A stretch of 64,000 nt of DNA from contig NC_068971.1 of NCBI RefSeq assembly GCF_016808095.1, positions 33,279,631 to 33,343,630 of the forward strand, in the 5' to 3' direction. Shown here one piece after another: positions 10,981 to 22,309 of this stretch. Below the pieces are notes generated by a model that was not told the DNA's origin, searched no databases, and saw only the letters and a program-made list of their open reading frames with translations. The number at the start of each line of letters is the position of its first letter. Positions within the stretch are counted from its first letter, which is position 1. The translations under genes were made by a program, and so were the position numbers. Origin of the DNA: Vigna angularis (taxonomy: Eukaryota; Streptophyta; Magnoliopsida; Fabales; Fabaceae).

Positions 10981-11246
10981 TTTTCTATAAACAATGTTAC
11001 ATACGGATTTGTCCGTATATAATTATATACAGATTTTATATATGAATTTTTTCGTATATAATTATATACGGATTTTTCCGTATGTAATTATATACGGAAA
11101 AATCCGTATATAATAGTAACTACGATCATTTTATATATGGATTTTTTTCCGTATATAGTTCGTATGTAATACTATTTTATATACGGATTTTTGAGGTTTT
11201 ATACGGATTTTGGCGATAGATAATAACGATTTTTCTTGTAGTGTAT

Positions 11247-12415
11247 AAGGAATAAAATGGCTTGAGTGATTTTTCCATTCAAAATTAATTACGTTTGAGT
11301 GTAATGCCTGCAAGTCAGCATGATGTTGTTAAAGGAACTGTTGGGTCAAGGTTTTAGTTTGAGTTCACAACAACACATCAATCTAGTGTTGTCTCTTGAG
11401 TTGCTTGTTCTGGTCAAGTAGCATATTGGATTTGGTTTTGGATAATATTCATGAAGTTGGGATCCATTCTTCTAGGTGTGGGATTGGAATGCAAGGAATG
11501 TTTTGAGGAATAAATGAGTGAGGTAGGAGATAGCTTTATTGAAGCCCTACAATGGGTGCTAAATTTTCTTATCGGGTTTGTACTTGGTATCTAAAAGTCA
11601 CGTGGCAAGATCTTAGAAGTAGCGTTATAAGTCAGGTCAGTTTTGACAAAGGAAGATCAATCTTCAAAAGACTCTCAAATTCTTCAGTAAGTAAGAAAAT
11701 TAAGAATCTTTTAAAGTTAAGTGAGAAAATAATAGAATGCTTAAGTGCATAATAATCCCTTATCGAGCTCTCTTTGTAAAGCTTGTGTGAGATGTGTTTT
11801 GTATTAAACATCTATATGGTAATGTCAAATAATTACCTCATAAATGAGAAAATAAAACGGCTATATGACTTAAATATTTATCATGAATGAAATTGTCGAG
11901 CTTTAATGGTGCATTAAAACTTTTTTATTGACACGACACGTAGAATAATTATATTTAAAAAGAATTAAAATGATATTATTTTATTAAAACGTATACTTTG
12001 TTATAATTTATAAAGTAAATTGTGGTTGAATATTCTTTGAAGTGCTTTTGGATGTATATAATTACTTCATATTAGTCTTTAAATGTTTTGAAATTCAAAA
12101 CCAATTCATACAAACAAGATATGAAATTCATATTAATCCTTAGTATAAACGAAGTGAACTAACATTATTAGTTTTGTAGACCAAATCCATGTCACCTCTC
12201 ACCTCCTAATCAATGTTCTCATCAATGTTCTTAATACATATGCAACTACCCTATTGAAATGATGTTAAATTTAGTACACAATATTTAAATAAAATTTAAT
12301 TTTTTTTTTGTAAAACATGTCCTTTTGATTTGTTTTCTATTTCTTCCTTTTTCTTCTTCAACTTCGTATTTCTTTTTATTCTTTTACTTCTTCAACTCAA
12401 TCATTTACCATTAAT
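11247..12415. other. AT-rich intergenic stretch
   Basis: Flanking DNA between two CACTA elements. The small open frame at 11552-11752 shows no recognisable domain. No RNA gene or repeat is evident. Confidence 0.45.
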
Positions 12416-12526
12416 TTACACTAGTGCAGAAAAGATTGTAGACGTCTGGTATTTTGGGATTTTTACGTCTGATCTCGACCTGACGTATTGACGGGTGACG
12501 TTGATAGGACATCGGTTTGCAATGTA

Positions 12527-12625
12527 AGACGTCTATATAGACGTCTGACACTACACATCAAACGTCTATATAGACGTTTGACACTATAGATCAGACGTCT
12601 ATATAGACGTCTGACACTACAGATC
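12527..12625. repeat. 33-bp tandem repeat with a perfect 20-bp palindrome
   Basis: Three units at 12527, 12560 and 12593. The first and third begin with the perfect palindrome AGACGTCTATATAGACGTCT; the middle one is a variant (AACGTCTATATAGACGTTT). This is the 5' subterminal region of the short CACTA. Confidence 0.85.
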
Positions 12626-13072
12626 AGACGTCTAAAGCGTCGTCGTATTTGATTAGATCTTTCTCTGCTTGAGGCCTCTCGGGTTACTCCTGGCTCATGG
12701 TGATTCGAGTTTACAACTTTATATTTTAGTTGAAGAGAATGGATTGTACGTTTTTTTTGTATTGGATGGTTTTAAAAACATAGTGAACGGATTGGAGGAG
12801 TGCAAAACGCAAGAAATCGCCGCCCAAGAATGCCGCCCAAGGACACGAGGAAAACTGCACCAAAACCCAACGAAAATGCATTTTAATCGGTTCAAATGAA
12901 AGATAATTCATCAAAGAGTATTGTAGTCGGAGTAAAACTAATTTTAAACGGTGCAAAAGTGAGAAAACGAACCTGAAAAATGTAGCCCATGAAGAGAAAA
13001 CACGAGGAAGATGATGAACATTAAGTGCACGTAGTTGCTGCCTCATGTTCACGGTGTTTTAATGCAGCCATA

Positions 13073-13850
13073 TAGACGTCTATTCCCCCACATCAGACGC
13101 CTAAATGACTTTAGAAGTCGGATTGGCGGGATCTGACGTCTAAATGGAGTCAAAAAGTGACTTTTTAGATTTCAAAAATGAGTATATAGAAGTCTGTTCC
13201 CCCACATCACACGTCTATATGGCTTTAGAAGTCGAATTGGCGGGATCTGACGTCTAAATGGAGTCAAAAAGTGACTTTTTAGATTTCAAAAATGAGTAGA
13301 TAGAAGTTTGTTCCCCCCACATCAGACGTCTATAGGGCTTTAAAAGTCGAATTGGCGAGATCTGACGTCTAAATGGAGTCAAAAAGTGACTTTTTAGATT
13401 TCAAAAATGAGTGCATAGAAGTTTGTTCCCCCCACATCAGACGTCTATAGGGCTTTAAAAGTCGGATTGGCGGGATCTGACGTCTAAATGGAGTCAAAAA
13501 GTGACTTTTTAGATTTCAACAATGAGTACATAGAAGTCTGTTTCCCCCACATCTTTCCCCCACATCAAACGTCTATATGGCTTTAGAAGTTGGATTGACA
13601 GGATCTGACGTCTAAATGGAGTCAAAAAGTGACTTTTAGATTTAAAAAATGAGTATATAGAAGTTTGTTCCCCCCACATCAGACGTCTATATGGCTTAGA
13701 AGTCGGAGTGGCGGGGTCTGACGTCTAAATGAAGTCAAAAAGTGACTTTTTAGATTTCAAAAATGAGTATATAGACGTTTGTTCCCCCCACATCAAACAT
13801 CTATATGGCTTTAGAAGTCTGTTCCCTTCAGAATAGATGTCTATATGGTT
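13073..13850. repeat. 115-bp tandem array in the CACTA 3' half
   Basis: Seven units, with ACATCAGACGTCTAT-type anchors at 13090, 13204, 13319, 13434, 13562, 13676 and 13790, so the spacing is 114-115 bp except for one 128-bp unit enlarged by a local duplication of a CCCCCACATC segment. Units contain TGACGTCTAAATGGAGTC and AAAAAGTGACTTTTTAGAT. Confidence 0.9.
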
Positions 13851-13951
13851 GTTTTATTTACGAAAAATGCCACCGATCATTTTTTACGTTGGATATTCGA
13901 GGGTCGGACGTCTAAGGGGTGACGTTAAAGGCCTTTTTCGCACTAGTGTTA

Positions 13952-14851
13952 ATTCCATATTCTAATCCTACCAATTTTGAAAATAAACCTCTATTAGAAC
14001 TTAACACCTAATTTTAGAAATTTGACTGACAAAGTAAATCAGCACAATCACAAACAATTGATATCCTAGGAAGTGTTACCATCGTTCTATTATATCAACC
14101 ACGAATATCAACAAATATGTGCTCATTACCTTCACTACCAATTAAGACCACTTCATATTTTGTTGTTGAATTCTCATCCATTGTAGTGAGAAAGACAAAA
14201 AAAACCGCTAATGAATGAAATGGAAGCTTGTATTCCTTCATTGAATAAATAGATAGGCTAAAATAGAATGTGATTTATTTATTTATGTGATGATTCAATT
14301 ATAATGGTGAAGATTACATATGTAGAGAAAAAGTTTTAAACAGTATTAAATTTTGGAGGATTGAAATGAGTGGTGCTAATGAGTTAGGGAAATGAGTGAA
14401 GTAAAAAAAAAGAAAAAAGAAAAAGTACATCAAAATAAAATAAAATAGAAAAGGACTTGATTGAAGAAAAAGAAAGTTTATACAGGTATTATATGTTAAG
14501 ATTAATTATATTTTATTTTGGTTCATGTATACATGACAATTATATAGGTAACATGTAAGGATGTTAAAAAGAAAGTTAATTCTAAAAATAAACGGTTGAA
14601 GCTAACAAAATTGTTTTAAAGAATTTCACAATAAGGTTATTAGATGGTTAAGAGGGTCATTTAATGATTTTTCAAATTAGTTAACAAAAATTTTTTAAAA
14701 TATTTTTATGATGGTAAAGAGAAGCATTGTATAAGTACTAAAAAAAATAATGAATACTTTTATTTTATATTAGCTCACCTCTAATCTGTTGTACATTCAA
14801 TTATCTAAATGCAAACTACAAAATGTTATGCTAAAAACAAATATTTACAAA
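13952..14851. other. AT-rich intergenic stretch
   Basis: A/T-rich DNA with short homopurine runs near 14400-14480. No gene or repeat structure recognised. Confidence 0.45.
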
Positions 14852-14860
14852 TATTCTTTA

Positions 14861-15987
14861 GGCTTAATAGCCTCTTTTGTCCCCAATTTTGCTCGATTGT
14901 GTCAATTTGATCCCTGATTTTAAAAAAGTGTCAATTTGATCTTCACTTATTAAATTTTGCATCAAAATTGTTCCTTCCGTTAAATAGAAACAAACAGCTT
15001 TAAAGATGGATGATCTGGTAGAAGATGTGGCATTTTGTAGATATATTTATGCTTACGTGTCAGAGAATGAGTGCAGAGATGGAATTTAGAATTGCATTTG
15101 GTAGAGCCCCAATCCAAATGGAGGTCGAGGTGTCGAACGCTTCCACTGACTGCAGCCGTAATCCATGTCTGGATACTTACAAGATGACCATAGGTAGAGC
15201 CAGATCTCAGGCGAAATCTATGGAGGGGTTGGTCTCTATCACGCGAAAGCAAGAAAGAGTCCACGGAGTGTAGAAAATGAGAGTAAGCTTCATTGTTTTT
15301 GTCATAATCAAAGAGGTCTCCGTCATAGTGGAAATAAAAAACGAAGGTCTCTTCTCCACCGATCGTTGACAGCGGCATCGATCGTCGACAGCGCCACCTC
15401 AACCACGCTCAAGAACACAACCAACGTCGTCCAGCAACCACAGTGAATCACATCACCTCCATTGACGCACAAGAAGAGCAACCACAACGTCGTCCAAAAC
15501 CCCAATCGAAAAAATCCCCAAATTGCAGAACCCTAATCACGTAGAAACCATCCCCACCGCAAGAATCTCATCGCGCATCAACATCATGCCTCCTCAGACC
15601 TGCAAAGCAAGAGAACCAAACCACAGCCATGGCGGGGGCGTAAGAAAGAGGGGTTTAGGGGTGGGGGTAGTGATAGGGTGTTGGAGGCAGAGCGGGCAGA
15701 AAGGGAAGTGAGAGAGGTTTAATTATAATTAAAAGTAATTAAAAGAAAAACATTAATCCAAATTAATTATAATTAAAGAAAATACTAAACACGTCACCAT
15801 ACATACAATTTAAAAATATCAGTCTTCTGCCAGATCATCCATCCTTAACGCCGTTTGTTTCTATTTAACGGAAGGGACAATTTTGATGCAAAATTTAATA
15901 AGTGAGGACCAAGTTGACACCTTTTTAAAACTAGAGACCAAATTAACATAATCGAACAAAACTGGAGACAAAAAAGACTATTAAGCT
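14861..15987 (-). mobile_element. Pack-MULE carrying an F-box-type fragment
   Basis: Terminal inverted repeats of about 164 bp (14861-15024; 15824-15987) begin GGCTTAATAGCCTCTTTTG and end CTATTAAGCT. A perfect 9-bp target duplication TATTCTTTA lies at 14852-14860 and 15988-15996. Subterminal text with TTAACGCCGTTTGTTTCTAT and TTTAACGGAAGGGAC relates it to the fold-back element at 24073. No transposase. The interior holds an F-box/FBD-like fragment and a GC-rich stretch (15340-15720). Confidence 0.9.
15040..15402 (-). pseudogene. Captured F-box/FBD/LRR gene fragment
   Basis: The minus-strand frame contains ETFVFYFHYDGDLFDYD, FLHSVDSFLLSRDRDQPLHR, FRLRSG, HLVSIQTWITAAVSGSVRHL and DLHL. This is the segment after the F-box in plant F-box/FBD/LRR proteins (FxxFVDxxLLSRDxxxPIHKFRLxC...VxxWIxAAVxRxVxHLDLxL). 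The F-box itself (LPDxLLxxILSFLPTK) and the FBD end are missing. The frame runs on through the left terminal repeat, so its C terminus is element sequence. It is a captured fragment; whether it is transcribed is unknown. Confidence 0.7.
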
Positions 15988-15996
15988 TATTCTTTA

Positions 15997-17352
15997 CTAC
16001 TACTCCTAGCTTCGAGTTTGCATGAGTGTACAAAATCTCTCCAGATTAAACATTATATTCTCCTGAGTTTAAACATAAGTTGACAATGTGTCTATAGTCT
16101 AAATATACAAAGCACATCTAGACTATGTACACAAAACTTACCTAAACTATGTACACAAATAATGAAAAAATATAAACAAATGCACGTAAGTTCATTTTTC
16201 ATTGCATCGTTGTCAAGTCTTCATGTGAATGACAAACTTCCTCACCACCCAAAAAAAATATCAGTTGCGACATGTGCTTTTATGTTGTTTTTATTGTCAA
16301 AGATTTAGCATAAACCTTTGACTTTAATCTAACACTTCGATGTAATACTTCCTTTTCTAAAGTAAAGTAAACACTTTATTTGAATAACTATGTTAATGGT
16401 ACTAACCACATAGTTACTAAATCTAAGTATTACTAATTCATATTACTTATATTTGTGAATTTTTTTGAAGAGTATCATGTATAATTGTCACCATTGTTCT
16501 AAATAATGTGAATCATGGATTGATAAAAAATATTTTGACTAAAATGCTATAGAAAAATATTAAATTTTCAAAAGTTTAAAAAATCAAGACTTTAAAGTTG
16601 TGTTTTTTAAGGAAAATAATAAATAATTGTTTTGTTTTGTTTTGTTATTTACATTATTCGTTGGAAACACATGCATTTAGTTGTATATATTTTCACTTAA
16701 GAAGTAATTTTTTTATCATAATTATTGAAATAAAAAATATTATTATTTTATAAAAAATAATTATAAAATAAATAATTTGTATAGTTTTTATTGTAGGTAT
16801 TTTTTTTTATTATTTAAGTGAGTTTAAAAATTAGTTATATAAAACCTAAAGAGTAAAATGATAAAATGAGTTGTAATGATAAAAATATTATTAGTAACAA
16901 AATATGATAGATTACATAACTTTTGTAAAGAAGAATCCTCTTAGTTATAGATAAATTTTAAAGTATAAAAACAACAAAGTTAATAGATAAGGTGATTACT
17001 ATTATGTCCTTTTTAAAAACACGTTTTAAAACTTTTATGTGTCTTTATTATTGGTTGGTATTTGAAATTATTTTATACATCATTCTACTTAGGGATATTA
17101 ATGTAATTTGCCTTCCAAGAAGTCCCAAGTATAAGAAGACACTGTACAAACAAGATATAAGGTGATTGGTCTACTTATCTAAAGAAGTCTCACTTTAGTG
17201 TTCTCCATCCTTAACGACCGAGGGATCGTCGTCAACGTCACTCTTCGCTAACACATAACACCTAGCTCTACGAAAACTTTTCATGACGTTTTCAACATTC
17301 TCTCCCTCACCGATTTGTTTATTTTGGGATTATCTCCTCTTGGTGTAATTGA
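15997..17352. other. AT-rich intergenic stretch
   Basis: Low-complexity A/T-rich DNA. No open frame or repeat with support. Confidence 0.45.
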
Positions 17353-17360
17353 TCTCACCA

Positions 17361-18055
17361 ATACAGTCAAAATATAAATTGTAATTCGTATATCAATTCG
17401 GCTCATCACGAATTTAAGTTGGGTTGAGTTTGAAAAAAATGTAATTTTTTATATGAACTAGTTTTTAACCCAATTCACTTAGAACCTGACTCACCGGGTT
17501 GAGCTCGTAGTGAGTCGGATTGACTCACCAATCCACCTAATTTAATTTAATTATTTATTATTTTGTGTTTTAATATTATTAGTTAACATTTTTTTATTAC
17601 ATTGTAGATGATAATAAAAAAGAAGATGTTTTAAGAGAGAAAAATATTATAAATTTATCTATTTAAGACTGTAATATTATAAATGGACAAGTGATACAAA
17701 AATCATCAATATTAAAAATTTATTTGTTTGCTTTTTATATATAATTTTGTATTACGCTTGGATTGTATGATCTTTTTTTAGTTTGAATTGACTTTGGAGT
17801 TTAACATCATTTTAGTGTGAGGTTTATTTATATTTGGATTAAAAAAATTATAATTTTTTTATTTTAAAAAGAAACTTATAATTAAATGAGGGAGGCAGCC
17901 AACCCGTTTAACCCACCAACCCGTGGTGGGTCGGGTCGGGTTTAAATTTTTTCAACTTGCTAATAAGTGAGTTGGGTTGAATTGACCCACTAAGTGACTA
18001 ACTCATGGTGAACCAGATCGAATCGAGCCAGGTTATCTTTTTTGACAACTCTAAG
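17361..18055. mobile_element. hAT-like non-autonomous element
   Basis: Imperfect terminal inverted repeats (left ATACAGTCAAAATA; right TTTTTTGACAACTCTAAG, inverse CTTAGAGTTGTCAAAA) with an 8-bp direct duplication TCTCACCA on both sides (17353-17360; 18056-18063), the size expected for hAT. Interior ends carry GTGGGTCGGGTCGGGTT and ACTCACCGGGTTGAG blocks that recur inverted, and the centre is AT-rich. A relative lies at 43209-43732. Confidence 0.7.
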
Positions 18056-18063
18056 TCTCACCA

Positions 18064-18693
18064 TTTATAACGTGACAAGTTAAGGACAGATCATGGACAA
18101 AGAGGTGATGGACCCAGTAGTGGTAATTGGTCCAGTATTGAATGAACCACAATTTATTAATTTATCATTAATGTTATTAATATTTTCAATTAAAATCAAT
18201 CAATAAAATAAATTATTTTCTAATTCCTTTACATAATAATTAATATGACATTGTATTTTATTTTGTTGTTGAATGCTCAAATTAATTATAAGTATAGTAC
18301 AAGAGTTTGAGTATACAGTGATATCATTCATACTCAGGTTTACTAGTATGAGTAGAAATGATAACTTAAGAGAGGTTGTTTAGATTAAGAGAAAGTAAAT
18401 ATCTTTAACAAATAATTTGTAATAGATATCAATAACTTTTTTTATTTTGATAATAATACATTAATTATTTATTCATTATAATAATAAAAATAAAATATTA
18501 ATAAAAAATTAAAGATGTAATCTAATATGTATAAATTTTTACATAAATATCTATTCATAAAAGTTAAGTCGCCATTTTTCTCATAATATGTGATAACATT
18601 CTTTTCATTTTTTATGTTTTTGTTTTGTTCACGTACAATACACTGTGCATGTAATGAATAAACTAAAGCCTAATTAAGTTTAAAGTTTCTAAT
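18064..18693. other. AT-rich intergenic stretch
   Basis: No supported feature between the hAT-like element and the LTR pair. Confidence 0.4.
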
Positions 18694-21048
18694 TGTAACA
18701 TTCAAATTTTAGACGTTTACAAAAGGATAAAATAAGACATTATAAGATTGATAAACAAAATTAATTGTGTGAACATAAAATTATATAGGGTCAGTATAGT
18801 TATAAAAAAATCATAATAATAAAATATATCTAAAATAACTAAAAAAAACTACTAGACGACAAAGAAGAATACTTCGCAGTATTATTATTCTCCACTAGAA
18901 ATGTATTAAAACCTATCCCTCATCTACTCACACTAATAAAGTGATCATTGTAAAAGAAACAAACTAAACACAAGAAACAACAATATAAGCTAATGTGCAA
19001 AAACGTTTTCATAAAACAAACATAAAGATATTATCATAAATCAATCATTCATACGAACAATCATATCAGATATGAAGACTCATAATGGACTCAATTATCT
19101 AGATAAAGCATTGATGTGAAATCTCGAGGGTCTTGCACTTGTGGTGAACTCTACAACTCTATAGAGTCATTCTCAATGGATTTCACCCTACCACACACAA
19201 TGTTAGTCCATTAACATCTTTGGCCAAGGTAAAGCCCCTAAACTAAAACCTCCTACACCTCTCACCATATATCTCATTCTACTTTATCTGAGCTTGAATG
19301 ATTATTAGAGTGATAGGATAACCTCCATCATCTCAACTCCTACATCAATACGTAACTAAAGAAATGCCACCATAAAATCTCCCCACAAGATCCTTGGAAT
19401 TATGTCAAACACATACAATGCTCATCCTCATCACAATTTCATACATCATTACTTACATGCATATTTATCCATATATCTAGCAATCATTCTTAGATAAACA
19501 TCATAAACCAACTATCATTTTAACATCACATGGTCCTCATTAAACATACTAGAAGAGTACATATAAAATAGTATCAAACTTTATTAATTTCATTCCATGA
19601 GAACATATACTCGTTCAAAGAGTAGTGCCTAAAGACCCACTCACCCAACGACTAGAAAAAGAACTTGAACACAAATAACAAAGGCAAGAATATAACAAGA
19701 TTTGTTATAGAAAACAAAACTCAAACCACAACTCTACTCCCCCTCTAACAAACCTAACTCTTTATTTCCTCAAACCTTCATAATTAAGAAAGAAAATTAT
19801 CTTTGATATAGTCATCAGTGTGCACCCTCGTTACTATTATCAAGACATTTTATGTTTTTAATACTTCTAGTTAGATACACAATCTCTAGAATATAAACTT
19901 TAAACTCTAAAACTTTGCAAGACGTGACAAACCCACAACCCTTAGGTCATCTAAGGACAAACGACTATAATACCAAAATGTAACATCCTAATTTTGGCAG
20001 CTTACAACTGATAAAATAAGACATTGTAAGATTGATAAACAAAGTCGATTGTCTCAACATATAATTATATAGTATTAGTATAATTATCTAAAAAAATTAA
20101 CCATAATAATAAAATATATCTAAAGTAAGGAAAACTACTAGACGAAAATGAAGAATACTTCATAGCATAACTGTCCAACACCAAAGATGCTTCAACACCT
20201 ATCCCTCATTTAATCACACCAATAAGGTGATCATCGCAAAAGAAACAAACATAGACACAAGAAATACCAAAAGAAACAACAATGTAAGTTAATGTGGAAA
20301 AGAGTTTTCATAAAACAAACATAAATATAGTATCATATATCACTTATTCATAAGAACAAACATATCACATATGAAGATTCATACTAGACTCAATTATCCG
20401 GATAAAACATTAATGTGAAATTACGATGGGTCTTGCACTTGTGGGGGCCTCTACTATTCTATAAAGTATTTGTCAATGAGTTTCACCCTTTCACACACAA
20501 GATTAGTCCATTAACATCTTTGGTCTAAAGCCCTTAGATTTGGACCTCATGCACCTCTCATCACATACCCATTCTACTCTACTTGAGCTTGAATGATTCT
20601 TAGAGTGATAAGAGAACCTCTAACCTCTGAACTCCCACATCAATATGTGCATTAATGAAACGCTACCAAAAAATCTCCTGATGAGATCCATAAAATTACG
20701 TCAAACACATATACAATACTCATCATCATTACAATATCATACATCATTATTCGTATGCATAGTTATCCATAAATCTATCAACTATTCTTAGATAAATATC
20801 ATAAATCAACTATTATTTTAATATTACATAGTCTTACATTAAACATAAAAAAATACATGTAAATAAAGTTAGAATTAGATTATGTTAATTTCGATCAACA
20901 AAGAAATTCTACTCGCTCGCGTAATGAGTAGTGTGTGAAAATACACTCACAAAGTGACCAAATAGCTCGCCTTGGTTTTAAAATACTTTTCCATAGTTTA
21001 TAAAGCTCGGGATAGCTTTCTTTTTTTCTCTTTTGTTTTTTTGTTAAC
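18694..21048 (-). mobile_element. LTR retroelement with very short interior
   Basis: Two direct repeats of about 1.0-1.07 kb (18694-19730 and 19979-21048, right-hand borders approximate) share long blocks such as AAAATAAGACATT, GATTGATAAACAAA, ACTACTAGACGA and ACATCTTTGG. Each starts TGTAACAT. On the minus strand the repeat at 19979 ends TGTTACA and is followed by TTTTGGTATTATAG, a decayed tRNA-Met PBS. Next to the other repeat, minus-strand GTTAGAGGGGGAGTAGAG (19733-19749) is a PPT. PBS and PPT therefore bracket only about 250 bp and no coding sequence. The LTRs differ at many sites, so it is old. The LTR resembles chromovirus-type gypsy LTRs, but the lineage is uncertain. Confidence 0.65.
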
Positions 21049-21976
21049 ATATTTTAATAAATTATAAATGAAGTTAACTATTTTAAATGTGTAACGAAAA
21101 TTTCGGTCTCCTAAATTAATACGAATTATTAAAAGATAATATAAATTTAATATAATTGTTATTAGAAATAAGATAATAAATTACATTAAATTCCAATTAA
21201 CTTCTTATCTCATTTTCTGGTCTTATGTATTTTAGTTCCAATGTAAACATTAACAACACAATAAACTAACTTTGACGTCTAACAAGCAACTGATAGAAAC
21301 GGCCCACGATGAATAGAAAAAATAAATTTTATTCTTAAAAACAAATTCTTGAATAACTGCACTACTTTTTCTTATAAAATGACATAGGATGCAGCCCTTC
21401 AAAACATATCATATCAATTTGTTGGTGTTGGAACAGAGACATTCTTCTTTGAACCATTCACCCATTCAACTTTCTTCTCCACACCTTCAATCACTTATAG
21501 CTTTGCCTTTTCAAGCCTTGAAGGTATATAATACTAATCACACCTTTTTTATTTTAGGCTTAGTATCAATTTTTTTTCTTTATATTTTGTAATAAGGATG
21601 TAACGTTTTTCTTTATTTTTGATTCAATATTTTTTTCTCTATTTAGCTTTTATTCAATGTGATCTATATTTTTTTTAGAAGAGACTCAATGCGATTCTTC
21701 TATTCGACCAGCAATGGACAATAAATACATAAAAAGGGTAAATGAATATTAGCATATGTCAATCAATCATTTTCGAAACAACGCTGATTTAACGAAAAAA
21801 ATCATATTCAATTTTTTTTTTAAATTATAAGGATCCGAGTTAAAAAAAAACAGAGAAATAATATTAACAGGAAGTAAAAGAAATTAAACATTAATTTTAT
21901 AAACAAGAACTTGGTTGTGTGATTTTTTTATCTGATGATTTGAGTAAAACAGGACGAAAAAAGGAGAGATAGAATC
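21049..21976. promoter_or_regulatory. Upstream region of the GIR-like gene
   Basis: AT-rich DNA before the GIR-like start codon. A TATA-like TTTATAAAC at about 21896-21904, 75-80 bp before the ATG, is the best core-promoter candidate. The short frame at 21389-21592 is not supported. Confidence 0.35.
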
Positions 21977-22309
21977 ATGAGTGATGAAAATGGAAATGCC
22001 CCAAATGAAGTGAATTTCAACCTACCCCCACCAATGGTAGTTGATGATGGACTTGAATCCCCAATTGAATTAGCACCAAATTCACCAATTTCTCCACCAA
22101 TCTCATGTTTTTGCTTTGAATTTAACCAAGACGACAACAACAACTTTGATTACTCCAATAATGTTGATGTTGCATCCTTGGTGGTAGTAGGATGCTCCGA
22201 ATGTCTTATGTATGCAATGGTTAGTAAAAATGATCTCAAGTGTCCCCAATGCAAAAACACCAATTTGATTCATTTTCACGATGACAACAACTCGGGGATT
22301 GTGGACTAA
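21977..22309 (+). CDS. GL2-INTERACTING-REPRESSOR (GIR1/2)-like protein
   Basis: A 110-residue intronless protein. The order of parts matches the plant GIR family: a short N-terminal EAR-type region (VNFNLPPP, residues 12-19), a Ser/Pro linker with ESPIELAPNSPISPP (27-41), then the family signature LVVVGCSECLMYAMVSKND (68-86) and CPQCKNTNLIHF (89-100). Cys73, Cys76, Cys89 and Cys92 form a CX2C-X12-CX2C ribbon predicted to bind zinc. In Arabidopsis GIR1/GIR2 work in the nucleus as adaptors that join GLABRA2 to TOPLESS co-repressors in epidermal and root-hair control; the same role here is inferred. Odd points: the EAR core is weak (NFNLPPP where LxLxLxPP is usual) and the linker is Asp/Asn-rich. 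The first ATG follows stops; the stop is TAA at 22307-22309. A divergent paralogue or a decaying copy is possible. Confidence 0.85.
   Translation: MSDENGNAPNEVNFNLPPPMVVDDGLESPIELAPNSPISPPISCFCFEFNQDDNNNFDYSNNVDVASLVVVGCSECLMYAMVSKNDLKCPQCKNTNLIHFHDDNNSGIVD

Larger units (their letters stand above)
6179..11243 (+). mobile_element. CACTA (En/Spm) transposon carrying gene fragments
   Basis: Clean CACTA ends: CACTACAAGAAA at 6179 and its inverse TTTCTTGTAGTG ending at 11243, flanked by the 3-bp duplication TAT (6176-6178 and 11244-11246). Both ends carry the subterminal repeats typical of the superfamily: ATATACGGAT and ATACGGATTT in both orientations at 6210-6460 and 10990-11220. No TNP2/TNPD transposase frame is visible in the 5065 bp, so it is non-autonomous. 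Inside are exon-like pieces of a TIR-NBS-LRR gene and an ARID gene and a nested MULE (8121-9414). Strand is arbitrary; it is given in the sense of the captured exons. Confidence 0.9.
12419..13948. mobile_element. Short non-autonomous CACTA element
   Basis: Terminal inverted repeats CACTAGTGCAGAAAAG (12419) and CTTTTTCGCACTAGTG (ending 13948), with a 3-bp duplication TTA on both sides (12416-12418; 13949-13951). The motif AGACGTCT/GACGTCTA recurs from end to end as a subterminal repeat. It has no transposase; the overlapping small frames at 12669-12899 (+) and 12726-13052 (-) are not convincing. Confidence 0.9.
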
